DNA from: JBGTFE01 sp036403235
GTDB taxonomy: Bacteria > Acidobacteriota > Blastocatellia > Pyrinomonadales > Pyrinomonadaceae
Direction: 5' to 3'
DNA length: 64,000 bases
Assembly (NCBI GenBank): GCA_036403235.1
Contig: DASWRI010000007.1
Span: 1 to 64,000 of the forward strand
This document shows, one piece after another, positions 51,079-59,531 of this stretch. The notes beneath the pieces are model-generated. The model searched no databases. It was not told the origin of the DNA and was given only the letters and a program-made list of their open reading frames with translations. Each line of letters starts with the position of its first letter. Position 1 is the first letter of the stretch. The translations under genes were made by a program, and so were the position numbers.

Positions 51079-52782
51079 TCAGATTTTGAGCTTGAAGTTG
51101 GAAATCGGTCGAAAATTTTCTGCCGCGCCGCCGGGTTCGTCAAAGCGTATCGGAACGAGAATCGGAGCTTCGCGGTTTTTGCCGGCTAAAAGGTTTATTT
51201 CCCGCGTTTGCCGGTGAACGCTGTTTGCCAGAGCGTGTGCTTCGTCGCGCAAACGCCGCAAAATTTCGAAAGTCGAATTAAATTGAAAATCGATTTTTTT
51301 GCCGTTATCAGTAAGAAAATGTGAGATTTCGTTGTGCCGGCCGCTCGGCTTGACGGCGCCGACGATTTTTAGATTTTCATTTTCTAAAATCTTTTTGACC
51401 GCCTTCAACTGGTTTCGCCCGCCATCGAGTAAAATCAAATCCGCGCGTTCTTTGTTTTCGTTTAATCTTAATTTTACGGCTTCCGCCAGCGCCTGCGGCT
51501 CGTTTACAGAGTCCATCTGCCAGAACCGAAAATCCTCGAATTTCAAATTTTCGTTTTCCCAGACCGCACAGGCCGCGACAAAATCCTGATTCGAAATATG
51601 CGCGACGTCGAAGGCTTCGATGCGTTTCGGTTTTTCCGGCAGGGAGAAAATTTCCTGCAAATTTATCCGGATTTCATCCGTAGTTTCGATATTGGAAAGG
51701 CGCTTCAATTCCAGACTGAGCTTTGAGCGTTTGAGCGAGAGAAACGCCGTTTTGTGTTCTTCTTCGGAAACGAGCGAAACTTTAATGCGTCTTTTGGCTT
51801 GCCGGCTCAAGCTTTCGGCGAAGAACTTTCGATTTTCAAAATCTTTTGTCAGGCGAATTTCCCTCGGCGCGTGAAATTGGTAAAACTGCCATAAAACCCG
51901 ACTCAAAATCTGTGAATCGGAAATTTTTTCGTCGTTCGGAAAATCAAACGTGTGAAAGCCGAGCGTTCGCCTGCCGCGCGTCGTAATCAAATGCACCAGC
52001 GTTTTCTCAGAATCTTTTTCCAGATAATATGTATCGACCGCGTCGTCGAGCCACAGATTCAGACGCGGATTTGCAAAAATATCCTGTATCGCTTTCGTCA
52101 AATCGCGCAGTCGTACGGCCTTTTCAAATTCCAGATTTTCGGCCAGATTTTCGATTTTCCGTCTTAAAATTTTTTCCAGGTCGGACTTATTTTTCATCAG
52201 AAAAAGTCTTAGCAAGTCGACCGCTTCCGCGTATTCTTCTGGTTCGCATAGATTTTCGACGCACGGCGCGAGACATCTTTTTTCGGCAAACATCGGGCAC
52301 GGCGCAGGCAAATCGCCGCCGCGAATATCGAGCTCGCAACTTCTCAGGCGAAAAAGCCGGCTTAAAACATAAAGCCAGATGCGCACGCCGGTGATGGGCA
52401 GAAACGCGCCGAAATATTCGTCCTGCTCGCTTAAAATCCGGCGCGTAACCAAAAGTCGCGGAAACTTTTCGCGCGTGATTTTCAAATGCGGGTAAATGGT
52501 TTTGTCGTTGATTGGAAAATTAAATCGCGGCTGTTTTTGCCGAACGAGACGCGCCAATTCGCGCGGCAGATTTTCACTTGTCCGCCAAATTTCGATTGAA
52601 CCGGCGAGTTCGGAAAATTGGTTGAAAAAGTTTTCTCGGCCGTCTAAAATTCGTTTGATTTCTTCTTTTATATTTTTCGCCGCGCCTGCGAAAAGCGCTT
52701 TATTCTGCGCGTCGAAAAGACAAAATAAACCCGTCGTTTCGGGCAGTCGCGAAAAATCTTTGCGCGAAAAAGCGTCAGACAT
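51079..52782 (-). CDS. UvrC-like protein with degenerate GIY-YIG and no HhH
   Basis: 567 residues. The N-terminal domain aligns with the UvrC GIY-YIG nuclease but reads GLF (18-20) and FAG (31-33), and the catalytic Arg position is acidic (NIKEEIKR); this nuclease is probably dead. The Cys cluster (RSC, APCPMFAEKRCLAPC), the UVR motif (ENLEFEKAVRLRDLTKAI) and the RNase H-like domain (FDVAHISNQDFVAACAVW; LILLDGGRNQL; RDEAHALANSVHR) are kept. The C-terminal helix-hairpin-helix pair is missing. It may make only the 5' incision or serve a different task. It is co-transcribed with the ligase gene (8 bp overlap). Confidence 0.88.
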   Translation of the reverse strand: MSDAFSRKDFSRLPETTGLFCLFDAQNKALFAGAAKNIKEEIKRILDGRENFFNQFSELAGSIEIWRTSENLPRELARLVRQKQPRFNFPINDKTIYPHLKITREKFPRLLVTRRILSEQDEYFGAFLPITGVRIWLYVLSRLFRLRSCELDIRGGDLPAPCPMFAEKRCLAPCVENLCEPEEYAEAVDLLRLFLMKNKSDLEKILRRKIENLAENLEFEKAVRLRDLTKAIQDIFANPRLNLWLDDAVDTYYLEKDSEKTLVHLITTRGRRTLGFHTFDFPNDEKISDSQILSRVLWQFYQFHAPREIRLTKDFENRKFFAESLSRQAKRRIKVSLVSEEEHKTAFLSLKRSKLSLELKRLSNIETTDEIRINLQEIFSLPEKPKRIEAFDVAHISNQDFVAACAVWENENLKFEDFRFWQMDSVNEPQALAEAVKLRLNENKERADLILLDGGRNQLKAVKKILENENLKIVGAVKPSGRHNEISHFLTDNGKKIDFQFNSTFEILRRLRDEAHALANSVHRQTREINLLAGKNREAPILVPIRFDEPGGAAENFRPISNFKLKI

Positions 52783-54385
52783 TTTCGGCCTCTAAAAGCG
52801 AATAGATTTGTTCAATCGTGTCGGCGTCTGCAATTTTTTTATCGCCGCGCCAGCGCAAAATGCGCGGAAAACGAACGGCGACGCCTGATTTATGACGCGT
52901 CGATTTTTGGATTCCTTCAAACGCCAGTTCGAAAACGAGCTCGGGCGTGACGCTCCGGACAGGTCCGAAAGTTTCCTTTGTGTTTTCGCGGACAAAGCGG
53001 TCGACTCGCCGGATTTCCTTGTCGGTCAAACCCGAATACGCCTTGGCAAACGGGACGAGCTCGCCGTCTTTCCAGATGGCGAAAGTGTAATCGGTAAAAA
53101 GATTGGCGCGTTTGCCCGTGCCTTTCTGCGCGTAAAGCAGGACGGCGTCAATCGTGTACGGGTCGATTTTCCATTTCCACCAATCGCCGCGATGACGACC
53201 GACGCGATACGGCGAATTTCGGTTTTTGAGCATAAAGCCTTCGACGCGCAGGCTGCGGCTCTGCTCGCGTTTTTCGGTCAAATCTTCCCAGGAATCGGCG
53301 GAAACGGTATCGGTCGGGCGAAGGGTTTTTTTGGTTTCTTCGTCCAATCTGGCCAAAAGATTCTCAAGTTTACGCCGCCGAGTTTTTAATTCTTCGGCAC
53401 GAATATCAATGCTTTCGGCTTCGAGCAAATCGTAGCATTGCAAAATTACGGGAATTTCCGCGAGCAGTTTGGCCGTTAAATTTTTGCGACCGATGCGGCG
53501 CTGCAAAGTCATAAACGGCTGAACCTGATTTTCGACCCACGGCAGAATTTCGCCGTCGAGAACCGTCCCGTCAGGTAAATTGGCGGCGGCTTCGGCAATT
53601 TCGGGAAAGCGCTCGGTAATCAAATCTTCGCCGCGCGACCACATAAAAACCTGTCCTTCGCGCCTGATGATTTGCGCGCGAATCCCGTCCCATTTCCACT
53701 CGGCCTGCCAATCTCGCACGTCGCCCAAATCTTCAAGCGGAAAATCTATCTGGTGCGCCAGATGAAACGGAAACGGGCGCGCTACGGGCGTTTCGTCGGC
53801 GTCCATTTCCGAGCTGATAAGCCGCTCGTAAAATTCGGCGGTCGGCTGCCATTCGCCCATCAGGCGTTGCGCAATCGTATCGGTCGCGAGGCCGCTCAGC
53901 TGCGCCAGCGCTCGAATCACGAGAAGCTGCGAGACGCCGACGCGAAAGCTTCCGGCAATCAATTTGTTATAAACGAGCCGCTGGCTGTAATCCATTGACT
54001 GCCACGCCGAAATCACGGCTTCGTGCTGAATTTCTTCCGCTTCGGCGCGCAACGGAAGGAGGTTCCGCTCGACGAGCAGGTGAAGCGGCGTTTCGTCCGT
54101 CCGCGAATTAAAAGGCAGAAGCAGAGCAATCGTTTCCGCGCCATCGCCGACATCGTGATAGCATTCTTCATACAGCCACGGCTCGACGCCCGACAAATCC
54201 ATCGCCCATTCGCGCAATTTTTTTGAAGGCACAATCTGACGCGGTTTTCTGCCCGAAAGAAAATACAGAGCCCACGCCGCGTCTTCCGAACGCGCTCGCT
54301 CGAAATAAAATTTCAGCGCCTCGACCTTTTCGTTGGTCTTATTGGTCTGGTCGAGTTCGATGTAAAGCTCGGTGAATAATTTCAT
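52775..54385 (-). CDS. ATP-dependent DNA ligase
   Basis: 536 residues from MKLFTELYIELDQTNKTNEK (54385); the longer frame adds 13 codons lying in a repeat. The adenylation motif is Lys231-Trp-Asp-Gly-Ile-Arg. Motif III-type LDGEILPW and WKWKIDPYTIDAVLLYAQ follow; the end IQKSTRHKSGVAVRFPRILR matches the oligonucleotide-binding domain of bacterial ligases linked with MBL exonucleases. It seals nicks with ATP in repair. The exonuclease gene lies 28 bp upstream. Confidence 0.94.
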   Translation of the reverse strand: MKLFTELYIELDQTNKTNEKVEALKFYFERARSEDAAWALYFLSGRKPRQIVPSKKLREWAMDLSGVEPWLYEECYHDVGDGAETIALLLPFNSRTDETPLHLLVERNLLPLRAEAEEIQHEAVISAWQSMDYSQRLVYNKLIAGSFRVGVSQLLVIRALAQLSGLATDTIAQRLMGEWQPTAEFYERLISSEMDADETPVARPFPFHLAHQIDFPLEDLGDVRDWQAEWKWDGIRAQIIRREGQVFMWSRGEDLITERFPEIAEAAANLPDGTVLDGEILPWVENQVQPFMTLQRRIGRKNLTAKLLAEIPVILQCYDLLEAESIDIRAEELKTRRRKLENLLARLDEETKKTLRPTDTVSADSWEDLTEKREQSRSLRVEGFMLKNRNSPYRVGRHRGDWWKWKIDPYTIDAVLLYAQKGTGKRANLFTDYTFAIWKDGELVPFAKAYSGLTDKEIRRVDRFVRENTKETFGPVRSVTPELVFELAFEGIQKSTRHKSGVAVRFPRILRWRGDKKIADADTIEQIYSLLEAENV

Positions 54386-54397
54386 ACTAAAATAATG

Positions 54398-54429
54398 GAG
54401 AGTGAAATTTCTGTTACTCTCCACTCTCC
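54398..54429. repeat. GGAGAGTG hairpin at the exonuclease-ligase junction
   Basis: GGAGAGTG at 54398-54405 pairs with CACTCTCC at 54422-54429. More CTCTCC/TTCACT words follow to 54450. The right arm encodes the last residues of the exonuclease (SEELRAESGE), so the repeat has been taken into the coding frame as a C-terminal tail. Confidence 0.7.
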
Positions 54430-55448
54430 GCTCTCAACTCTTCACTTTCATCTTCGTAGCCGACATACTGCGTCTTTAAAGGTTTGGCGTTGTAGCCGTT
54501 TTCGTTGAGCCATCGGACAAATTCCTCGATATAGCCGTGCGTCACAAAAACGGTTTCGGCTTTTGATTCTTTGACCGCCGTTTGCAGCTCTTCCCAGTCG
54601 GCGTGGTCGGAGACGACAAAACCGCGGTCGACCGCTTTGCGCCGCCGCGCGCCGCGCACAATCATCCAGCCCGAAGCAAACGCGGTCGAAATCTTGCCGA
54701 AACGCTTTATCCAGGTCGAACCGAGCGCCGACGGCGGCGCGACAATTAAAGAGCCGGGAAACTCGCTTTTTTTTTCGACGGCCTTAGCATACGTCGTGTC
54801 CGGCAGATTGACGCCGCTTTCGCGATACGCCTCATTAAGGCGCTGCGTCGAGCCGTGAGTAAAAATCTTGCCGATGCTCGAATCAATCAAAGCCAAAAGT
54901 CTCTGCGATTTGCCGAGCGCGTAGGCGCACAAAATCGAAGCCTTGTCCTGCTCCCTGTTTCGCCGCCACCAATCATTGATGTCTTCGGCGATTTTCCGCG
55001 TGTCCTGCCAGCGATAAATCGGCAGGCCGAACGTCGCCTCGGTAATCAAGTTATGGCACTCCACCGGCTCGAAAGCGGCGCAGGTCGGGTCGGGCGCGAG
55101 TTTGTAATCGCCGGAAACGCACCAGATTTCGCCTTTGTGTTCGACGCGCACCTGCGCCGAGCCGAGCACATGTCCGGCCGGATGAAACGAAACGTTGACG
55201 CCGTTAATCGAGCGCGTTTCGCCGTAGCTCATCATTTCCAGATTCGCGTCAAAGCCGAGCCGGATGCGGTAAAGCTTTTCGCCCTCGCGCGTGACCAGAT
55301 AATTATCGCTTCCGCGATAGGCGTGGTCGGCGTGCGCGTGCGTGACGACGGCGCGCTTGACGGGTTGCCACGGGTCGATATAAAAATCGCCCGCCGCGCA
55401 ATATAAACCGCTTTTTGTTAATTTGATAAGACCGCTTCTCGCTTTCAT
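54414..55448 (-). CDS. ligase-associated DNA exonuclease (metallo-beta-lactamase fold)
   Basis: 344 residues. THAHADHAYRG supplies the HxHxDH zinc site; further marks are FHPAGHVLGSAQVRV, CVSGDYKLAPDPTCAAFEPV and VVSDHADWEELQTAVKES. The family is a beta-CASP-type nuclease found beside bacterial ATP-dependent ligases, as here. It trims DNA ends before sealing. The usual companion helicase (Lhr-type) is not in the window. The last 10 or so residues come from a repeat and are probably not functional. Confidence 0.93.
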   Translation of the reverse strand: MKARSGLIKLTKSGLYCAAGDFYIDPWQPVKRAVVTHAHADHAYRGSDNYLVTREGEKLYRIRLGFDANLEMMSYGETRSINGVNVSFHPAGHVLGSAQVRVEHKGEIWCVSGDYKLAPDPTCAAFEPVECHNLITEATFGLPIYRWQDTRKIAEDINDWWRRNREQDKASILCAYALGKSQRLLALIDSSIGKIFTHGSTQRLNEAYRESGVNLPDTTYAKAVEKKSEFPGSLIVAPPSALGSTWIKRFGKISTAFASGWMIVRGARRRKAVDRGFVVSDHADWEELQTAVKESKAETVFVTHGYIEEFVRWLNENGYNAKPLKTQYVGYEDESEELRAESGE

Positions 55449-55663
55449 CTTTTTTTATTTAGCAAGCAAAATTTATTCCTAAAAATTTTAATCGAAAAGC
55501 GTGCGGATTTCCCGATTTTGCGGTCTGAAAACGAGTTTTCCCGAAAAATTTCTGTGTTCTAAGTTGATACGCGCGAAGTTTTTTTGATACTTTCCGCGAT
55601 TATTTCGCGCGTTAGAATTAAGGAATTTTTCTCAGGGACAAATCCTTTAATTCATAAAACACA

Positions 55664-56110
55664 ATGCATAATAAATTTATTTTTTTACTCGTTCTGACGC
55701 TGATTTTCGTCACCGGCCTCGCCTGCAGCGGCCCGGGCGGCGGTAACGTCAGAACGATGACGGAAGCGAAAAACACACAATTGACGGAAAAACTGGAAAG
55801 CTATACGCTCAGAGGTTTGAGGTTTTCCTATTATAAAATTCCTGCCGGCCTCAAAAAGGAAGATTTAATCAAAACGGCGCAGGAAATCCACGAAGGCGAG
55901 CCGGACGCGCATCTCGTTTTAGTCGATGACGATGCGCAAATCGCCGAATATATCAATTACGCGCGAGCTTTCAGCAAAAACGATTTTGACGCGGAACTGC
56001 CGAAAGAATGGGCTGACAAACACATCGTCGCCAACCTACAGCGACTCGTCAGCGGCAAATGGCAGCTTTACGAAGGCTACGGGTATCGCGAAATTACCAA
56101 TTTAAAATAA
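55664..56110 (+). CDS. small lipoprotein, unknown function
   Basis: 148 residues with a lipobox ending at Cys21 (FVTGLAC) followed by a Gly-rich stretch. The mature part reads KLESYTLRGLRFSYYKIPAG, DAHLVLVDDDAQIAEYINYA and LVSGKWQLYEGYGYREI; I do not recognise the family. It lies 44 bp before the RNB gene on the same strand. The 215 bp gap upstream has AT-rich sequence with a GAAAAnnGAGTTTTC-like unit at 55530-55550. Confidence 0.8.
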   Translation: MHNKFIFLLVLTLIFVTGLACSGPGGGNVRTMTEAKNTQLTEKLESYTLRGLRFSYYKIPAGLKKEDLIKTAQEIHEGEPDAHLVLVDDDAQIAEYINYARAFSKNDFDAELPKEWADKHIVANLQRLVSGKWQLYEGYGYREITNLK

Positions 56111-56153
56111 TTTTTCGGTGAAATTTAAAGCCGATTCGTGGATAATATTTTTA

Positions 56154-57623
56154 ATGAATCAGCTAACGACCACAGAACTCGAAACACTCTTTCAAAAGGC
56201 TCTGACCGCAAACGATTTCCGGACGGAGCTTTCCGCCGAAGTCGTCAATGAAGCGAAAGAGGCAGATGAAACAAGAATTTTTTCTACGCTTGCGCCTGCC
56301 GTACGCGATTTGCGCACGCTGCTCTGGTCTTCGATTGACAATCGCACTTCGCGCGACCTCGACCAGGTGGAATACGCCGAGCTTCTGCCGAACGGCGACA
56401 TTCGCCTGCGCGTCGCCATCGCCGACGTCGACGCATTTGCGCCGAAAAATTCGGCAATCGACGCGTTTGCCGCGCAAAACACGACTTCCATCTACGCGGG
56501 CGAAACGGTTTTCCCGATGCTGCCCGCCGAGCTTTCCAATAATCTGACATCTCTGCTCGAAAATTTCGACCGGCTCGCCGTCGTCACCGAAATGATTGTC
56601 TGCGAAGACGGCAATATCGAATCCACCGACGTTTATCGCGCCGTCGTTCATAACTACGCCAAATTGTCTTACGAGGAAATCGGCGCGTGGCTCGAAGACA
56701 AAGCCGAGCTGCCGGAAGCCGCCGCCAAAGTAGAAAACTTGCAGGAACAGCTTCGATTGCAGCAAAAAGCGGCGATGCGGCTTCAGCATTTAAGAACGCA
56801 GAAAGGCGCGCTCGAATTTGAAACAATCGAAGCCGCGCCCGTCATTTCCGGCGGAGTCATCACGGGTATCGAAGTCGTGCGCTCAAACGCGGCGCGTAAG
56901 ATTATCGAAAATTTTATGATTGCGGCAAACGTCGAGATGGCCGAATTTCTCGAACGAAGCGGCGTGACTTCGCTCCGGCGCGTCGTCAAAACGCCCGAAA
57001 GATGGAATCGAATCGTCGAAATCGCCGCGTCTTTCGGCGAAAATCTGCCCGACACACCCGACTCGAAAGCGCTGGCAGATTTTCTCGCAAGGCAAAAAGC
57101 GAAGGATTCGATTCATTACCCTGACCTCTCGCTTTCGGTTATCAAATTAATCGGCTCGGGCGATTACACGGTGCAGATACCGAACGAGGCCGCGGACGGA
57201 CATTTCGGTCTGGCGGTGCACGATTATACGCACTCGACCGCGCCCAATCGCCGCTATTCGGATTTAATCGTGCAGAGATTGGTAAAAGCGACGCTTGAAA
57301 ACAAGCCTTCGCCCTATTCTCTCGAAGAGCTCGAAGCGATTGCCGAGCATTGCAACGAGCGCGAAAGCGCCGCGCGAAAAGTCGAGCGGCAGATGCGCAA
57401 GACAATCGCGGCGAGCGTGATGGCGACGCACATCGGCGAAGAATTTGAAGCGATTGTAACCGGAAAAACGCACGGCGGAACGTTTGCGCGAATAATCGAG
57501 CCGCCCGTCGACGGCCGCATCGTCGAAGGCGAAGAAAGATTGCAGGTCGGCGAAAAAGTGCGCGTTCGTCTGCTGGCGACAAACGCCGAAAACGGATTTA
57601 TCGATTTTGCGGATGCGGCTTAA
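56154..57623 (+). CDS. RNB-domain exoribonuclease
   Basis: 489 residues from MNQLTTTELETLFQKAL (56154); a GTG twelve codons upstream is possible. The RNase II catalytic core is plain: LLWSSIDNRTSRDLDQVEYA and LRVAIADVDAFAPKNSAID with the metal-binding Asp residues, then FPMLPAELSNNLTSLLENFD. It ends with a short S1-like domain (GEEFEAIVTGKTHGGTFARI). It degrades RNA 3' to 5'. The long N-terminal cold-shock domains of RNase R are absent, so it is a compact variant. It converges with the TIR gene (4 bp overlap). Confidence 0.92.
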   Translation: MNQLTTTELETLFQKALTANDFRTELSAEVVNEAKEADETRIFSTLAPAVRDLRTLLWSSIDNRTSRDLDQVEYAELLPNGDIRLRVAIADVDAFAPKNSAIDAFAAQNTTSIYAGETVFPMLPAELSNNLTSLLENFDRLAVVTEMIVCEDGNIESTDVYRAVVHNYAKLSYEEIGAWLEDKAELPEAAAKVENLQEQLRLQQKAAMRLQHLRTQKGALEFETIEAAPVISGGVITGIEVVRSNAARKIIENFMIAANVEMAEFLERSGVTSLRRVVKTPERWNRIVEIAASFGENLPDTPDSKALADFLARQKAKDSIHYPDLSLSVIKLIGSGDYTVQIPNEAADGHFGLAVHDYTHSTAPNRRYSDLIVQRLVKATLENKPSPYSLEELEAIAEHCNERESAARKVERQMRKTIAASVMATHIGEEFEAIVTGKTHGGTFARIIEPPVDGRIVEGEERLQVGEKVRVRLLATNAENGFIDFADAA

Positions 57624-58621
57624 AGCGGGTCGCTCTCGAAATTTTCGGTCGTTTCCGACAGCGCTTCAATATTTTTTCGAAGCTCTGTTTCGGCCGCCTC
57701 GAGCGTCATTTGACGGTCTGTGTCAAAAGGTTTCCCGGCTGAAACGAGCGCGGCTTTGGCTTGCAAAATAGATTCGAGCAGTTCGGGATATTTTTTAGCC
57801 TCCAGCGCTCCGACCGCAAAAAGCAGAGCTTGCGCCGCTTGATAACCGACGAAAGGTTTTTCCGACCCGATTTGTTTTACGAGAAACGGCAGGGATTCTT
57901 CCGACGCGAAAACCTGTAGAATCGCCACCGCCGCCAAACGGTCGCCGGGCGAAGGACTTTCAGCCAGCTCGTTTAAAAGCGGGTACGAGGCGCTCGCCAA
58001 TTCACGCATTTTTTCAAATATGTCTTCCATCCGGCTTGTCCGCTCATGTGAAGACCGCATGCGCTGCCGCGTTCTTTCATAAAGCCGCGCGTATGAGCGA
58101 ACCTGTCGTCGCACAAGGTCGAGCGAAGCGTCAAATTTATGTGCGGCCGATGGCTCGGAAGACGGTTCTGCGGCTTCGGGCGGCGATTCTTTCGTGAGCT
58201 TGCTAATCTCGCGCGCCACGTCCAGCAGCGCGTCGTCCATCGAAGTCCACGAGCTAATCGCTTTGGCGTCTCTCGGTATAATCTGCAGCTCGCTAAATCT
58301 GGATTCTTCCCACAGACACGGTTTTAAAAGAATCGGGACGATTTTTACCTCGCCGCGCTTTAAGCGACTCATCGCTTTATCGACTTCGACGCTGAAACAA
58401 TAATCCGAAGCCAGAAAGTCGGCGCTGACCAGAAACAAAATCATCTGCGCCGTGTCGAGCCCGTCCGCGATTTCCTTGTTCCAATCCGCGCCCGGTTCGA
58501 TTTTACGGTCGTGCCATTCGCTGATTTTGTTTTGCTGCACGAGCGGTTTGAGATACGTTCCCAAACGGTCGCGCAGCTCGGCGTCCTTATGCGAATATGA
58601 ATAAAACACCCGCCAACTCAT
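57620..58621 (-). CDS. TIR domain protein with C-terminal helical domain
   Basis: 333 residues. The TIR domain (1-140) opens with SWRVFYSYSHKDAELRDRLG and includes WHDRKIEPGADWNKEI, FLVSADFLASDYC and a candidate catalytic Glu79 (CFSVEVDKAM). The C-terminal part (160-330) is helical with HEAT-like character (LLNELAESPSPGDRLAAVAI, QLLFAVGALEAKK-like). TIR enzymes cleave NAD+ in cell-suicide defence or serve as scaffolds. It is the fourth gene of the run dnaN, SIR2-like, two small genes, TIR. Function as a defence effector is inferred. Confidence 0.87.
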   Translation of the reverse strand: MSWRVFYSYSHKDAELRDRLGTYLKPLVQQNKISEWHDRKIEPGADWNKEIADGLDTAQMILFLVSADFLASDYCFSVEVDKAMSRLKRGEVKIVPILLKPCLWEESRFSELQIIPRDAKAISSWTSMDDALLDVAREISKLTKESPPEAAEPSSEPSAAHKFDASLDLVRRQVRSYARLYERTRQRMRSSHERTSRMEDIFEKMRELASASYPLLNELAESPSPGDRLAAVAILQVFASEESLPFLVKQIGSEKPFVGYQAAQALLFAVGALEAKKYPELLESILQAKAALVSAGKPFDTDRQMTLEAAETELRKNIEALSETTENFESDPL

Positions 58622-58714
58622 ATTTTTATCATCTCCTAAAACGTATTTGTGCGAATGTTATACAGCAAAATAATCTTTTATTCAATATAAAATATTGGTG
58701 TTTGTAATTTCTGA

Positions 58715-58888
58715 CTAATCTTCAGTCTGCGCGATTATCTGTTGCTGATTGGCAAGAATTTTTTCTTGATTTTCGAGTATTCGGTCGAGCTTGTCCTGAT
58801 TGGATTTTATCTGCTCCTGATTTTCGAGAATCCGTTCCTGATTGGAAATGATGATTTTTTGATTGTCTAAAATTTCTTCGCCCGACAT
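58715..58888 (-). CDS. 57-residue NQ-repeat coiled-coil protein
   Basis: Starts at MSGEEILDNQKII (58888) with an AGGAG site. A longer frame upstream is non-family-like. Asn-Gln pairs recur every seven residues (NQKIIIS, NQERILE, NQEQIKS, NQDKLDR, ILENQEK, ILANQQQ), so it should form a parallel coiled coil with polar layers. No catalytic residue is possible at this size; a role as an oligomerisation tag or partner of the TIR protein is a guess. It begins 14 bp after the stop of the secreted protein gene. Confidence 0.75.
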   Translation of the reverse strand: MSGEEILDNQKIIISNQERILENQEQIKSNQDKLDRILENQEKILANQQQIIAQTED

Positions 58889-58902
58889 AATTTTTCTCCT
58901 TT

Positions 58903-59481
58903 TTAACTCGCTTTCTTTCGCTTTCTGGCAATTCGCGCGAGTCCCGCGCCTTTCCACGCGTAAGAGTCGGTCGTAAAATACGTCGGGCAGCAGTGAGCGG
59001 CGTCGCCAATCCATTCGGGATAGGTGAAAAGTATCGTCCGCGACTTTAATTCGGCAGCCGAATTTTCCTCGCATTTTGTCCAGATTTGCTTCGGTTTTCC
59101 GTTTTGATAAGCGAAAACATACGTCGCCAGATAATCGTTCGAAGAACCCGAGGTCTGCCCGTTGATGATGACGAAAGCTTCCTCCTGCCCGTCGCCGTCA
59201 AAATCGACGTATTTTACGGAGCCTAAATCAGCATAGTTCGATTCGTCGCCAAACTCTGCGTGGCCTTTGCGCAAAACAAGCCTGTCCGATTTTTCGATTG
59301 GCAAAAACTTGTGATATCCGCCGCACAGCTGACCGTAGTTGAAATTTTTGAAATCGATTTTCCGAATCGTCGAAGTCGTTTTTGTAGTTTTCCGCTCAAT
59401 GTTTCTTTTTTTCGACTGCGCCGCTCCGCTCGCGGCCAGCGCGAGGATTATTAATAAAAAGCCAAGTGTGATTTTTTTCAT
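58903..59481 (-). CDS. small secreted protein
   Basis: 192 residues with a signal peptide (1-21, KKITLGFLLIILALAASGAAQ). The mature part contains YVDFDGDGQEEAFVIINGQT, a DxDGDG calcium-type loop, and four Cys in a pattern CGGYHKFLP, KCEEN, AHCCPTYF. I do not recognise the family. It lies between the SIR2-like gene and the coiled-coil gene on the same strand. Confidence 0.78.
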   Translation of the reverse strand: MKKITLGFLLIILALAASGAAQSKKRNIERKTTKTTSTIRKIDFKNFNYGQLCGGYHKFLPIEKSDRLVLRKGHAEFGDESNYADLGSVKYVDFDGDGQEEAFVIINGQTSGSSNDYLATYVFAYQNGKPKQIWTKCEENSAAELKSRTILFTYPEWIGDAAHCCPTYFTTDSYAWKGAGLARIARKRKKAS

Positions 59482-59531
59482 AACTAACGTATTTTATAAT
59501 TCCTTTATACTTTACAGGCTAGCACAAGCTA

